A stretch of 64,000 nucleotides of DNA from DTKD01 sp050948905 (GCA_050948905.1 JBMNES010000001.1:2604001-2668000); one strand, 5' to 3'; positions 35,091 through 44,380 are shown, numbered from the stretch's first letter. The notes: generated by a model not told the origin, from the letters alone. Translations and numbers: made by a program.

Positions 35091-36095
35091 TTAACTTTCG
35101 GTATTCAGTGCCGGCTGTTGTGTCTGCTCTTCTTTAGCCAGCACGCCTTTTAGTGAGGCTATCGCAACCTCAATCATCTCGTCGTCAGGTTCGCGGGTTG
35201 TGATTTTCTGCATCAACAATCCAGGCAGCAGGGTCAGCTTTGTAAAGAGAGATTCCTTGCAGTTGCCGGCCATCCGAATTATCTCATACGATATCCCAGC
35301 CACAAACGGCAGCAGCGCCAGTTTGTAACCCCAGCGAATAAACGAACTCAATATTCTCATCGAGCCCTGGTGCTGGGTCAGGCTGCCATAAGGCAAATGA
35401 TCCGCCACCAGCATAAATACGATTATCCCGGTAATCAGCACAACGAGTATGAAACTCGTGCCGCAACGTACATGGGCTTTAGTATATCGCCGCACGTTTT
35501 CCACGGTCAAATCGACGCCCGCTTCATAGGCGTTTATCGTCTTATGCTCTGCACCGTGATATTGAAATACCCTTCGGACATCTTTCAGAGCAGAGATAGC
35601 TGCCACATACGCCACAAATAGTGCAACTTTTATGACACCCTCAATCGCGGTTAGTTGCCACGCGACGCCAATGTGCCGGTTGAGCAGCTTTGTGAGAAGA
35701 ATCGGGACAAAGAAGAACAACGCGACTCCTCCCAACAGCCCAAGAACCATCATAGCGCCAACGGTGACATCGTTGACCGCCTTGGGTTGGTCGGAACTCG
35801 CCTCGCCTCTTTTTTCCTGCTCTTCGGCGGCGATATCTTTCATCGCAATGTCGGTGGCGTATTTAAGTGCTTTTATGCCCAGCGCCATCGCATCTATCAG
35901 AACCAACGTGCCGCGTAGAAAAGGCTTTTTCAGCCACGCGAGCTTGGAGAACATAGATTCCACATTTTCGACCGTAGAGACGATCTCTCCGTTTGCCCGC
36001 CTCACTGCGACTGCGAAATCGTTTGGCCCGCGCATCATAACGCCTTCGATTACAGCCTGGCCACCATAATGAAACTCCGGTTTCTTATCTGCCAA
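35091..36095 (-). CDS. DUF1385 (YqhQ-like) membrane protein
   Basis: 334 residues. The family opening YGGQAVIEGVMMRGP is followed by a soluble stretch. There are helices at about 105-140 and 145-170, the conserved FQYHGAEHKTINAYEAG histidine-rich block, RCGTSFILVVLITGIIVFML and a C-terminal helix pair ending PGLLMQKITTREPDD. The function of the family is unsettled. TTG start with GAGGG 7 nt upstream. The DUF1385-prfA-prmC arrangement is common in Firmicutes-like genomes. Confidence 0.9.
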   Translation of the reverse strand: MADKKPEFHYGGQAVIEGVMMRGPNDFAVAVRRANGEIVSTVENVESMFSKLAWLKKPFLRGTLVLIDAMALGIKALKYATDIAMKDIAAEEQEKRGEASSDQPKAVNDVTVGAMMVLGLLGGVALFFFVPILLTKLLNRHIGVAWQLTAIEGVIKVALFVAYVAAISALKDVRRVFQYHGAEHKTINAYEAGVDLTVENVRRYTKAHVRCGTSFILVVLITGIIVFMLVADHLPYGSLTQHQGSMRILSSFIRWGYKLALLPFVAGISYEIIRMAGNCKESLFTKLTLLPGLLMQKITTREPDDEMIEVAIASLKGVLAKEEQTQQPALNTES

Positions 36096-36142
36096 TTTTA
36101 AACCCTCAAACAGGCCGGCGCCTATAACATAATCGAACCCGA

Positions 36143-36192
36143 CAAAAACAAAGGAAGCAGTTCACGACCGCCAAGGCCGCCGCACCGCTTCC
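36143..36192 (-). terminator. Intrinsic terminator after rpmE
   Basis: On the minus strand GGAAGC (36187-36192) pairs with GCTTCC (36153-36158) around an imperfect GC-rich inner stem. TTTGTTTTTG follows directly (36143-36152). It begins 24 bp after the rpmE stop and would separate rpmE from the DUF1385-prfA operon. Confidence 0.75.
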
Positions 36193-36215
36193 CAAAAATC
36201 GATCAAAACTGCCTG

Positions 36216-36434
36216 CTACTGCTCGTCTTTCTTATCCTTCATACCATATTTAGCCAGGAATTTCTCCACTCGGCCTTCAGTATCGAGGATCTTCTGCTTG
36301 CCAGTATAAAACGGGTGGCAAGCGGAGCAGATTTCCACGCGGATATCGCTAGCTGTAGATCTGGTCTCGAATGTATTTCCACAAGCGCAAGTTACTTGCG
36401 TCTTCTCGTATTTCGGATGGATACCTGCCTTCAT
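36216..36434 (-). CDS. rpmE: 50S ribosomal protein L31 (zinc-binding form)
   Basis: 72 residues beginning MKAGIHPKYEKTQVTC, the normal start of L31. An open frame continues upstream, but AGGTG lies 5 nt before ATG 36434. Four cysteines, C16, C18, C36 and C39 (the second pair in ICSACHPFYTGKQ), make this the Zn-containing C+ form. Such L31 acts partly as a zinc store and is replaced by a C- paralogue under zinc starvation in some bacteria; no paralogue is seen here. A terminator follows the gene. Confidence 0.95.
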   Translation of the reverse strand: MKAGIHPKYEKTQVTCACGNTFETRSTASDIRVEICSACHPFYTGKQKILDTEGRVEKFLAKYGMKDKKDEQ

Positions 36435-36467
36435 TAGTTCACCTTTCACGACGCTTTTCTTGAAATT

Positions 36468-36497
36468 ATTATACCATAACCTGTCACAAGCTCGCAA
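36468..36497 (-). promoter_or_regulatory. Sigma70-type promoter for rpmE
   Basis: Minus strand: -35 TTGCGA at 36492-36497, -10 TATAAT at 36468-36473 (perfect), spacing 18 bp. The transcript would begin near 36461, about 27 nt before ATG. No Zur-like palindrome is obvious. Confidence 0.65.
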
Positions 36498-36680
36498 CCA
36501 CGACTGCACCGTTTTGCCCGGCCGAACTGCCGTTGCTGTAACAGATATACAAAATAACCACTCCAGCTATTCTATCTGTATATTATACAAGCTGCGCGCA
36601 CATATTCCAACCGATGAAGGGATGACTGTATGATGCGTACAATTTCTGTACTGATACCGCTTGCCGGGAGGAAGAATAAT

Positions 36681-38222
36681 ATGTCGTATCTGAGATTGAT
36701 TTGCTATTTGATGATAGCAGTCTATGCTACAGGAGGTATTGCAGTGGCAAGTTCGCCAACATATCAACTATGGCCAGCAAGCTCAATGTCCAAGATCTTG
36801 CCTGACCAGACAAAACCCAGGGATGCTTCAGACGAAATTACGCTTTATGCCGCAAAAGGTGAGCGGGAATCCGCACAGTTGATAATTGCGGCCGGAAATG
36901 AGCCTCTGAAAAACGTGCAGGTAAGTCTAGGCTCGCTGAGCGGCCCAGGTGGCGCCCTGACTCAGATTGAGTTGTGCAGGGTCGCTTACATAGAGCTGCC
37001 GAATCTCAAAAAAATTGCTCCCGATCCGCTCCCTCCGGCGACTCTGTTCGACGTAGAGGCGAATACTAATCAGCCGATTTGGATCACTATTACTGTGCCA
37101 CACAACGCTGAACCTGGTGAATATTCCGGCCATTTGCTGGTAAAGCCAGCCAACGCAGCGGAAAAACGGATGCCGATTCGGCTTAAGGTATGGAATTTCG
37201 CTCTGCCAGATGGTCCAAGCCACGTGACGGCATTTGGGCTTAATCAGCAGTGGATTGCTCAGCAGCACGGGGTGGAAAACGACAGCGCAGCCGCTAAGAG
37301 GCTTTACGCAAAATACTACGATTTCCTGGTTGATCATTGGGTCAGCCCATATAACCTGCCAGTAGACGTGACCTCAGAGCGGGCCAGTCGGTATATCAAG
37401 GACCCGAAGGTAACGAGTTTCACGATTCCATATAGCGACGATGTTGAGCAGATTCGCAAGTCTGTTGAGTCTCTGCGTTCACGAGGCCTGCTCGATAAGG
37501 GATATTTCTATCCGATCGACGAGCCGTTCACCGAAGACGCTTATAAGCGGCTCTATGAAGTCTGCGATAAGATACACTCAATCGATCCGAAGCTTCGGAT
37601 TGTAATACCATATTTCAGAGACCCGGACTTTGACGCGGGTGGCAAGACTATTCACGAACTCGCAGATGGCAAACTCAACATCTGGTGCCCTAATATAGAC
37701 TATTTCAACAGCAACAAAGAACGCCTGTACGCCAAACTCGCGCTCGGCGAGGAGTTTTGGTGGTATGTATGCTGCGGGCCAGGCTCGCCGTTCCCCAATT
37801 ATTTCCTTGACATGGATGGGATTAGCCACAGGGTGCTGCCTTCGATGGGATGGGCCTACAAATGCCAGGGGCTTCTATATTGGAGCACAACCTGGTGGAG
37901 CGACAGCGGACAGGGTACCACCGATCCCTGGACTGATATGGCTACGGTCAAGGATATCAACAAGGACCTCTACGGCGACGGCTCGTTGCTGTATCCAGGC
38001 AAGAAAGTTGGGGTAGATGGGCCGGTCAGCTCGATTCGGCTTGAGCTGCTGCGCGAGGGTCTCGAGGATCACGAATATCTGGTTCTGCTTGAAAAGAAAC
38101 TCGGGCGTTCAGCGGTCGAGAAACTGGTCTCCAAGCTCATTACCGCACCCAATGACTTCAATCGAGATGTGAAGGAATGGGAAAAGGTAAGGATACAGAT
38201 TGGTGAGGAACTCAGTAAGTAG
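36681..38222 (+). CDS. Exported DUF4091 glycoside hydrolase-like protein
   Basis: 513 residues from ATG 36681 (GGAGG 9 nt upstream), followed by a signal peptide (LRLICYLMIAVYATGGIAVA). A beta-sandwich N-terminal region (about 25-175) includes the ITLYAAKGERESAQLIIAAG block. A TIM-barrel-like region follows, with LLDKGYFYPIDEPFTEDAY (acidic DEP), SIDPKLRIVIPY, NIWCPNIDYFN and a closing SIRLELLREGLEDHEYLVLL segment. This is the DUF4091 layout seen in secreted enzymes from polysaccharide-degrading bacteria. An earlier ATG at 36630 is possible but would put 17 residues before the signal peptide. Substrate unknown. Confidence 0.82.
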   Translation: MSYLRLICYLMIAVYATGGIAVASSPTYQLWPASSMSKILPDQTKPRDASDEITLYAAKGERESAQLIIAAGNEPLKNVQVSLGSLSGPGGALTQIELCRVAYIELPNLKKIAPDPLPPATLFDVEANTNQPIWITITVPHNAEPGEYSGHLLVKPANAAEKRMPIRLKVWNFALPDGPSHVTAFGLNQQWIAQQHGVENDSAAAKRLYAKYYDFLVDHWVSPYNLPVDVTSERASRYIKDPKVTSFTIPYSDDVEQIRKSVESLRSRGLLDKGYFYPIDEPFTEDAYKRLYEVCDKIHSIDPKLRIVIPYFRDPDFDAGGKTIHELADGKLNIWCPNIDYFNSNKERLYAKLALGEEFWWYVCCGPGSPFPNYFLDMDGISHRVLPSMGWAYKCQGLLYWSTTWWSDSGQGTTDPWTDMATVKDINKDLYGDGSLLYPGKKVGVDGPVSSIRLELLREGLEDHEYLVLLEKKLGRSAVEKLVSKLITAPNDFNRDVKEWEKVRIQIGEELSK

Positions 38223-38246
38223 ACTCTGAGACAGCTCTAATGTCAG

Positions 38247-38273
38247 AAACGCCCCGTTTAAGGCGGGGCGTTT
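38247..38273. terminator. Bidirectional intrinsic terminator between DUF4091 gene and clpC
   Basis: A perfect 10-bp stem AAACGCCCCG / CGGGGCGTTT with a seven-base loop. The A-tract on one side and T-tract on the other give a T-run in both directions. It is centred between the converging DUF4091 gene and clpC and should terminate both. Confidence 0.9.
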
Positions 38274-38311
38274 CCGTTCTAGTGCTCACTACGCGATGAG
38301 TGGGCTGCTTA

Positions 38312-40777
38312 TCATGTCGATTGCGATTCCACCGGCAGGGTTCGCAGATCGGCTTCCTTCGTGAAGAAGACTTTGCCATCCTCGATTTCTGCACGGATCG
38401 TATCGCCAACGGTGAACCTGCCGAGAAGAACCTCCTCGGACAACGGATCCTCTATCAGCCGCTGCACCGCTCTTCGCAGAGGCCTCGCGCCGAACTGTGG
38501 GTCGAAGCCTTCCTGTGCCAGCAGTTCTCTTACCGGCTGCGTTACCTCGAGCTCCATACCCTGAGTCGTCACCTGCTGCCTTACTCTATCCAGCATCAGA
38601 TCAACGATCTGCAGAATCTCATCCCTGGTCAACTGATGGAAGACTATTGTCTCATCCACCCTGTTGAGGAACTCCGGTCTGAAGGTCCGCTTCATTTCGT
38701 CCATTATGCGGTTCTTCATACTCTCGTAGTTCACATTCGCTTCTTCCGTATCAGTGCCCCGGAAACCGATGCCGGCTCCACTTTGGATAGCCTGCGCACC
38801 CAGGTTCGAGGTCATTATGATTACAGAGTTCTTGAAGTCGACTATGCGACCCTGCGAATCAGTCAGCCGACCGTCCTCCATAACCTGGAGCAGAATGTTG
38901 AACACATCCGGGTGCGCTTTCTCGATCTCGTCGAGCAGGATCACCGAGTACGGTCTCCTGCGCACAGCCTCCGTCAGCTGGCCGCCTTCGTCATAGCCGA
39001 CATACCCAGGAGGCGCACCGACCAGTCTCGACACCGCGAAGCGCTCCATATATTCGGACATATCAATGCGTATCAGCGCATCTTCCGACTCGAACAAGAA
39101 CGCCGCCAAAGCCCTCGCAAGCTCCGTTTTTCCAACGCCAGTAGGGCCCAGGAATATGAAGCTGCCCATCGGCCTCTTCGGGTCTTTCAGACCAGACCGC
39201 GCTCGTCTCACAGCCTTGGAAATGGCTACAATGGCCTCATGTTGACCGATGACTCTGCCGTGCAGAACATCCTCCATTTTCAGCAGTTTAGCCGATTCCC
39301 CTTCGACCAATCTGGACACCGGAATGCCAGTCCACGAGTAGACTATCTGAGCGATCTCATCCTCTCCGACGATTCTAGGCTCGTTTTCACGCTCTTCCTG
39401 CCAGGTCTTATCCAAAGTGGCGACCTTCTCAGAAAGATCGTGTTCCTTTGCACGGAGTTCCGCCGCCAAGTCGTAGTTAGAGCCGCTCGGAATAGAGTTC
39501 AGCTCGGCCTGTACACGTCCGAGTTCCTGCTTGGCGCTTCTCAGTTCCGCTGGCGGCATCGCCAGCTTTAGCCTCACCCGTGAAGCCGCTTCGTCTATAA
39601 GGTCGATAGCCTTATCCGGCAGCGATCTATCGGTGATGTATCTATCAGAAAGCTGCGCCGCAGATATAAGCGCGCTATCGTCGATATTCACGCTGTGGTG
39701 CTTTTCGTAACGATCCCGCAGGCCCTTGAGGATCTCAATTGTCTCCTCGGTGCTGGGCTGTCGAACCTGCACGGGCTGGAACCTGCGCTCAAGTGCCGCG
39801 TCGCGTTCGATGTATTTGCGGAACTCGTCCATAGTTGTCGCGCCAATGCACTGCAATTCGCCGCGTGCAAGAGCGGGTTTAAGTATATTGGACGCATCAA
39901 TAGCGCCCTCCGCTGCCCCGGCTCCGACCAGCGTGTGCAGCTCGTCTATGAACAATATCACTTCGCCAGCGGCCTTGCGGACCTCGTCCATCACCCGCTT
40001 CATCCGCTCCTCAAACTCGCCGCGATATTTGGTGCCAGCCACCAATCCCGCCAAATCCAGGGCCACGATGCGCTTTTCCCTCAGCATCTCCGGTGTATCA
40101 CCGGATATGATGCGCTGCGCCAACCCTTCGGCGATAGCAGTCTTGCCGACTCCCGGCTCACCTATCAGACAGGGATTGTTTTTGGTCCTGCGCGACAGAA
40201 TCTGCATCACCCGTTCGATCTCGTTGTCACGGCCGATGCACGGGTCGAGTTTGTCTTGCCTGGCAAGCTCTGTGTAGTCTCTGCCAAATTCATCAAGCGT
40301 GGGGGTTTTGGAACGCGTGCGGGCGGTCGGAGCAGCAGTGGTCTCCCCATCCTGCAGGCTCGTAACCTCTCGCCGAGTGCGTTCGAGGTCCACTCCCAGC
40401 TTTTGCAGCACTCTGCCCGCCAGCCCCTCACCCTCGCGGATAAGGCCCAACAGCAGGTGTTCGGTGCCGATATAGTTGTTATTTAAAGTGCGCGCTTCGT
40501 CATAAGCGAGGTCAATCACCCTCTTCGCCCTGGGAGTAAGCTGCATATCCTGGCCGAGACGACCGTCACCACGTGTGACCTGTCGTTCGATCTCGGATCG
40601 GATTCTGCCGAGGCTGACGCCCATGCGATCCAGTATCCTCGCCGCCACACTGTCATTTTCACGAACCAGGCCCAACAGCAGATGCTCTGTGGAGACGTAA
40701 TTCTCCCCCAGACGCCCCGCTTCTTCCTGTGCGAAAAAGACAACTCTTCGCGCACGTTCAGTGAACCTTTGCCACAT
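38312..40777 (-). CDS. clpC: ClpC-type AAA+ unfoldase
   Basis: 821 residues. ATP-dependent unfoldase feeding ClpP. Clp N-domain repeats at 1-70 and 76-140; AAA-1 with Walker A GEPGVGKT (206-213); a ClpC-length middle coiled region (about 400-465); AAA-2 with Walker A GPTGVGKT (544-551) and a C-terminal D2-small domain. The MWQRFTERARRVVFFAQEEA opening is ClpC-like. ATG start with a run of G's 8 nt upstream. It is 86 bp downstream of mcsB, forming the protein-arginine-phosphorylation proteolysis set. No clpP or ctsR is in the window. Confidence 0.96.
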   Translation of the reverse strand: MWQRFTERARRVVFFAQEEAGRLGENYVSTEHLLLGLVRENDSVAARILDRMGVSLGRIRSEIERQVTRGDGRLGQDMQLTPRAKRVIDLAYDEARTLNNNYIGTEHLLLGLIREGEGLAGRVLQKLGVDLERTRREVTSLQDGETTAAPTARTRSKTPTLDEFGRDYTELARQDKLDPCIGRDNEIERVMQILSRRTKNNPCLIGEPGVGKTAIAEGLAQRIISGDTPEMLREKRIVALDLAGLVAGTKYRGEFEERMKRVMDEVRKAAGEVILFIDELHTLVGAGAAEGAIDASNILKPALARGELQCIGATTMDEFRKYIERDAALERRFQPVQVRQPSTEETIEILKGLRDRYEKHHSVNIDDSALISAAQLSDRYITDRSLPDKAIDLIDEAASRVRLKLAMPPAELRSAKQELGRVQAELNSIPSGSNYDLAAELRAKEHDLSEKVATLDKTWQEERENEPRIVGEDEIAQIVYSWTGIPVSRLVEGESAKLLKMEDVLHGRVIGQHEAIVAISKAVRRARSGLKDPKRPMGSFIFLGPTGVGKTELARALAAFLFESEDALIRIDMSEYMERFAVSRLVGAPPGYVGYDEGGQLTEAVRRRPYSVILLDEIEKAHPDVFNILLQVMEDGRLTDSQGRIVDFKNSVIIMTSNLGAQAIQSGAGIGFRGTDTEEANVNYESMKNRIMDEMKRTFRPEFLNRVDETIVFHQLTRDEILQIVDLMLDRVRQQVTTQGMELEVTQPVRELLAQEGFDPQFGARPLRRAVQRLIEDPLSEEVLLGRFTVGDTIRAEIEDGKVFFTKEADLRTLPVESQST

Positions 40778-40863
40778 TCTCAGTTCCCCCCTTTGCTTGT
40801 AGGATAGGTCAATATTAAGACGCCAATAACGGCGATCAGGTTCATTGTTGTGTTATACCCCAG

Positions 40864-41898
40864 CTAACCCGCATTAAAGCCGGTTAGTTCGTTTCGCAAT
40901 AATTCCGCACGCTCAATCCCCGCGCGGATTCCATCGCTCACGTTGACCCGCATCCCAACCAATAGCTGGTTCAGCAGTCTCGGTGAGCAATCCTTTATAA
41001 GTCCAGTCGATGCCGCTAATCTGACCGGCGACATCAGTGTTATCGCTTTTTCAGAAGATATCGATCGCGAGTGTCTTAAGACTTCAAGAGCTTTGTTCGC
41101 CTGATCCACCAGACGATCTCGCTGCTCAGCCACAAGTTCCTCGCGCGCGGTTCTCTCCTCCCTCAGTAGATATTGTGCCACTGAGTCGACTCTTTGCACT
41201 ATTTCTCTTTCACTAAAACCAAGCGTAATCTCGTTTGAGACCTGATAAAAGTCTCCCACGGGCAGGCTGGCTTCTCCGAACAGCCCACGCACCGAGACTC
41301 CCAAGTCGTAAGCAGCCCGCAACTGCGAGACTATTCGATTCTTCCAGGCCAATCCTACAAGATGCATCATTGCGCTTATTCTGAGCCCCGTACCAACATT
41401 TGACACGTCAGCAGTCAAATATCCATACTCACTGGAATATCCAAACCGCAAATCAGCAGACAAAACGTCGTCTGCCCAATCGGCCATCTCCCAAACCTCT
41501 TCGGCGACCAATCCGGATTTTATCACCTGAATTCTAAGATGATCCTCCTCATTTACCATTATAGACAGTATTCCCGCTGGCTCCAGTAAAACCGCGGTTC
41601 CCGGCCGATCTTCGGTCTGTTCGTAGCTAATAAGATGCGCATCGAGCAGATAATCCTTGCGATCGGCGTCCATCCTGTCCATAGCGATCATCTTCAGACC
41701 AGGAAAGCGATTTGTAAGCCCCACCGAGGCTCCTTTCACTTCCTGAACCACCATCTTCGAATCTTCCCCGGACAATCGAGAGGGAAACGGATATGCCGCC
41801 AGACTCCTGGCGAGTCTTGCGCGCGTTGAAATCACTACATCGGATTCGGGGCCTTCTCCCAATATCCATTCGGGGGCGTTTTTGTTGTAGAGCATCAT
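40864..41898 (-). CDS. mcsB: Protein arginine kinase McsB
   Basis: 344 residues, phosphagen-kinase fold. It phosphorylates arginines on damaged or regulatory proteins, marking them for ClpC-ClpP. DVVISTRARLARSLAAYPFP matches the nucleotide-binding SxRxRxxR motif; NEEDHLRIQVIKSG and YGYLTADVSNVGTGLRISAMMHL match the catalytic and loop regions. ATG start overlapping mcsA by 4 bp. The length is slightly short of the Bacillus enzyme (about 360), mainly at the C-terminus. Confidence 0.94.
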   Translation of the reverse strand: MMLYNKNAPEWILGEGPESDVVISTRARLARSLAAYPFPSRLSGEDSKMVVQEVKGASVGLTNRFPGLKMIAMDRMDADRKDYLLDAHLISYEQTEDRPGTAVLLEPAGILSIMVNEEDHLRIQVIKSGLVAEEVWEMADWADDVLSADLRFGYSSEYGYLTADVSNVGTGLRISAMMHLVGLAWKNRIVSQLRAAYDLGVSVRGLFGEASLPVGDFYQVSNEITLGFSEREIVQRVDSVAQYLLREERTAREELVAEQRDRLVDQANKALEVLRHSRSISSEKAITLMSPVRLAASTGLIKDCSPRLLNQLLVGMRVNVSDGIRAGIERAELLRNELTGFNAG

Positions 41899-42257
41899 CT
41901 CAATGGCGCCTTACCGAGGTGGCGGGCCTGACCCTGCGCTCTTTTGATAGACCGCCTGATCTCATCTGAGAAGCGCGAGTAGCACCCACAACAACCCGGC
42001 CTGCCGTCAGCGATAATATCCGCTATAGTGCAGCCGCACACCCGGCAGCCATAACCCGGTTTATCAGCGAGAGTTTCCTCTTCGACTCGCGTCATCACAC
42101 GCTCGAAATCGAAGCCTGTGCCTGCATACAGCTTTGCCCGCTCACTGGCGCACTCGGAGCACACAAATGTTCGGTCAATGCCGTCAGGCCGGCGGCGAAG
42201 CACGATCATCTCCGCCCTCCGGCTTGAACAGATCTCGCACAAAGAAAGGTCAGTCAT
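41895..42257 (-). CDS. mcsA: Short McsA-like zinc-finger activator of McsB
   Basis: 120 residues. Two treble-clef-like cysteine sets are visible: C7-x2-C10 with C33-x2-C36, then C71-x2-C74 with C89/C90-x-C92 in YGCRVCGCTIADI and GCCGCYSRF. This is the N-terminal part of McsA, which binds metal and activates McsB. Bacillus McsA continues to about 185 residues with a UVR motif; here the protein ends without one. ATG start; 16 bp after ilvE, 4 bp overlap with mcsB. Confidence 0.85.
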   Translation of the reverse strand: MTDLSLCEICSSRRAEMIVLRRRPDGIDRTFVCSECASERAKLYAGTGFDFERVMTRVEEETLADKPGYGCRVCGCTIADIIADGRPGCCGCYSRFSDEIRRSIKRAQGQARHLGKAPLR

Positions 42258-42273
42258 CTTACACGGATGCCTG

Positions 42274-43137
42274 TTACTGTTTTGCTATATAAGCGTGAAA
42301 CGCCTTAATCAGCTTGTTTGTGATTTCGCCAGGTTTGCCGTCGGCAATTGATCTCGCGTCCAACTCGACCATCGGAATAACCTCGGCGGCAGTTCCTGTA
42401 AGAAACGCCTCGTCGGCGGTATATAAATCGAACCGGGTGAACACCTTCTCGACCACCTCTACTCCCATCTCGCGGAGCAGATCCATCACCGTCTGTCTAG
42501 TGATGCCTTCGAGGATTCCGAGATACGCCGGCGGAGTATATACCACACCGTCCTTTGCGTAAAAGATGTTGTCTCCCGTGCATTCGGCCACATATCCGTC
42601 CTCGGTGAGCATCAGGCCTTCGCCCGCACCAACCTGATTAGCCTCGATCTTAGCCTGAATGTTGCACAAATATTTGCCAAGCGATTTGATCCTGGGCTCC
42701 AGCACCTGCGGGTTTGCAACACGAGTCGCCACAGTGACGACCGCCAGCCCCTGCTCGTACATTGACTGCGGGTAAAGGGACAGCTTATCGGTCGAGATCG
42801 CGACAGTCGGGTCTCCCTTAATGTTCTTCGGGTCCAGCCCCAATGTCACCCCGCGGCTGACTGTGACGCGGATATAGCCGTTGACGACCTCGTTCATCTT
42901 CATCAGCTTTTCAATGTTCGCCGCAAACTGCTCTCGCCCATAGGGCAGTTCAATCCACAACGCCTTCAGCGAGTTATACAGTCTATCGACATGCGCACTC
43001 AGCTTAAACGCCTTGCCGTTGTAACTTCGGATTCCTTCGAATGCTCCATCACCGTAGAGAAATCCATGATCGTAGATAGATACTTTCGCACTCTCTGACG
43101 GCACAAACTCGCCGTTGAGGAATACCCATTTGTCCAT
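42274..43137 (-). CDS. ilvE: Branched-chain amino acid aminotransferase
   Basis: 287 residues from ATG 43137 (GGGAG 8 nt upstream); an upstream extension of the open frame is not needed. Class IV PLP aminotransferase: GDGAFEGIRSYNGKAF opening, PLP lysine K151 in PRIKSLGKYL, and EGLMLTEDGYVAECTGDNIFY. It catalyses the last step of Leu, Ile and Val synthesis or the reverse; a D-amino-acid transaminase reading is less likely given the EGIRSY motif. It heads the ilvE-mcsA-mcsB-clpC series, where a CtsR repressor gene would be expected in Firmicutes. Confidence 0.9.
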   Translation of the reverse strand: MDKWVFLNGEFVPSESAKVSIYDHGFLYGDGAFEGIRSYNGKAFKLSAHVDRLYNSLKALWIELPYGREQFAANIEKLMKMNEVVNGYIRVTVSRGVTLGLDPKNIKGDPTVAISTDKLSLYPQSMYEQGLAVVTVATRVANPQVLEPRIKSLGKYLCNIQAKIEANQVGAGEGLMLTEDGYVAECTGDNIFYAKDGVVYTPPAYLGILEGITRQTVMDLLREMGVEVVEKVFTRFDLYTADEAFLTGTAAEVIPMVELDARSIADGKPGEITNKLIKAFHAYIAKQ

Positions 43138-43158
43138 TAAAACAGCTCCCGTGAATAA

Positions 43159-43188
43159 AGTATAACATAAATCGAACTGCGTGATCAA
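43159..43188 (-). promoter_or_regulatory. Sigma70-type promoter upstream of ilvE-mcsA-mcsB-clpC
   Basis: Minus strand: -35 TTGATC at 43183-43188, -10 TATACT at 43159-43164, 18-bp spacing; start of transcription near 43152. I see no direct-repeat heptads typical of CtsR and no CIRCE palindrome around it. Another small hairpin (TACGGC/GCCGTA, about 43220-43245) lies upstream. Confidence 0.6.
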
Positions 43189-43340
43189 TCTCAGCAGTCC
43201 TTTCGACAAACCGAAGCCAACGGTACTATACGGCAGCGAAGCCGTAACAGATCATCTCCCCTCGCTGCTAACATCGCGTCAGGGGACAATTCAGCTACGG
43301 CAGCTGCCTTTCAATTTGTCAACAGCTTAAAAGGCGTCGA

Positions 43341-44303
43341 TCAGGCCCACCAAATCTCGCCGGCGTTCTCGCTGATGACCACATCTTTCAGGAAGGCCAC
43401 AGCCTTCTGGAAGCCCTCATTGACCGACATCAGACTGTCCTCGTGCTCAATGGACAGCACGTGGTCGTAGCCCACCAGCTTCAGCGTGCTAACAATGTCT
43501 TTCCACGTCTGCGCGTCATGACCATAGCCAACCGTGCGGAAAATCCAGCTTCGTTTGGACTCTTCGAGATAAGAGGTGGTATCGTTGCAGCCGTTTACAG
43601 CCGTATTAAGCGTGTCAATCTTGCAGTCCTTGGCATGAACGTGATAGATGGCATCACCCAGCTTGCGAATGGCCGCACAAACGTCGACTCCGTTCCAGAA
43701 CAAATGGCTGGGGTCGAAGTTGCAACCGATAGCATCGCCACAGGCCTCGCGAATTCTGAGCATTGAATCCACGTTATACACACAAAAACCAGGATGCATC
43801 TCGAAAGCTACCCTGACGCCGTTATCTTTGAGAAACGCAGCCTGCTCTTTCCAGTATGGTATCAGACATTCGTTCCATTGCCATTCGAGAATCTCAGCAT
43901 AATCCGGCGGCCAAGCGCAGGTGACCCAGTTCGGTTTGGTCGCATTCGGGCCGTCTCCCGGACATCCGGAGAAGTTGATAACGGTCTTAATGCCGAGCTC
44001 TTTTGCGAGTTGGACGGTTTTGCGGAATACTTCGTGATTCGATTTTGCGAACTCTTTGTTCGGATGCACCGGGTTGCCGTGGCACGACAGTGCGCTTATC
44101 TCCAGCCCTCTTGACGCCACCGCGTCGAGCAGTTTCTTCTGGGCGGCCTTGTTTCCCAGCAGTTCATCCGGATTACAATGCGCAGGGCCGGGATAGTTGC
44201 CTGTGCCAAGCTCCACCATTTCCACACCCGCAGCCGCGATATAATCCAGCGCCTCTTCAAGCGGCCTCTGGGCAAAAAGTACTGTAAAAACTCCAACTTT
44301 CAT
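43341..44303 (-). CDS. Sugar phosphate isomerase/epimerase TIM-barrel protein
   Basis: 320 residues from ATG 44303, where GGAGG lies 7 nt upstream; a longer open frame to 44432 runs through the promoter and is rejected. Typical xylose-isomerase-like features: MVELGTGNYPGPAHCNP, ISALSCHGNPVHPN, VINFSGCPGDGPN, VAFEMHPGFCVYN, CNFDPSHLFWNGVD, YHVHAKDC and LSIEHEDSLMSVNEGF carry the metal-binding Glu/Asp/His set. Many members of this size and pattern act in inositol or modified-sugar catabolism. The substrate is not assigned. It has its own promoter. Confidence 0.87.
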   Translation of the reverse strand: MKVGVFTVLFAQRPLEEALDYIAAAGVEMVELGTGNYPGPAHCNPDELLGNKAAQKKLLDAVASRGLEISALSCHGNPVHPNKEFAKSNHEVFRKTVQLAKELGIKTVINFSGCPGDGPNATKPNWVTCAWPPDYAEILEWQWNECLIPYWKEQAAFLKDNGVRVAFEMHPGFCVYNVDSMLRIREACGDAIGCNFDPSHLFWNGVDVCAAIRKLGDAIYHVHAKDCKIDTLNTAVNGCNDTTSYLEESKRSWIFRTVGYGHDAQTWKDIVSTLKLVGYDHVLSIEHEDSLMSVNEGFQKAVAFLKDVVISENAGEIWWA

Positions 44304-44351
44304 AGCAGACCCTCCGTGTCCTGGCATGCATGCTCTATCGAACTTACGGGC

Positions 44352-44380
44352 ATTATAGTAGCTTTGCGAAGTCATTTCAA
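44352..44380 (-). promoter_or_regulatory. Sigma70-type promoter for the TIM-barrel gene
   Basis: Minus strand: -35 TTGAAA at 44375-44380, -10 TATAAT at 44352-44357, 17-bp spacing. Start of transcription near 44345, 42 nt before ATG 44303. It is back-to-back with the tRNA promoter. Confidence 0.75.

Noticed and set aside
38300..39571. 423-codon plus-strand open frame antisense to clpC
   Set aside because: The opposite strand encodes a complete, strongly conserved ClpC; the antisense frame has no recognisable domain and runs over the terminator side.
40778..40863. CtsR operator before clpC
   Set aside because: Only one heptad-like GGTCAAT is visible; CtsR sites need two directly repeated heptads.
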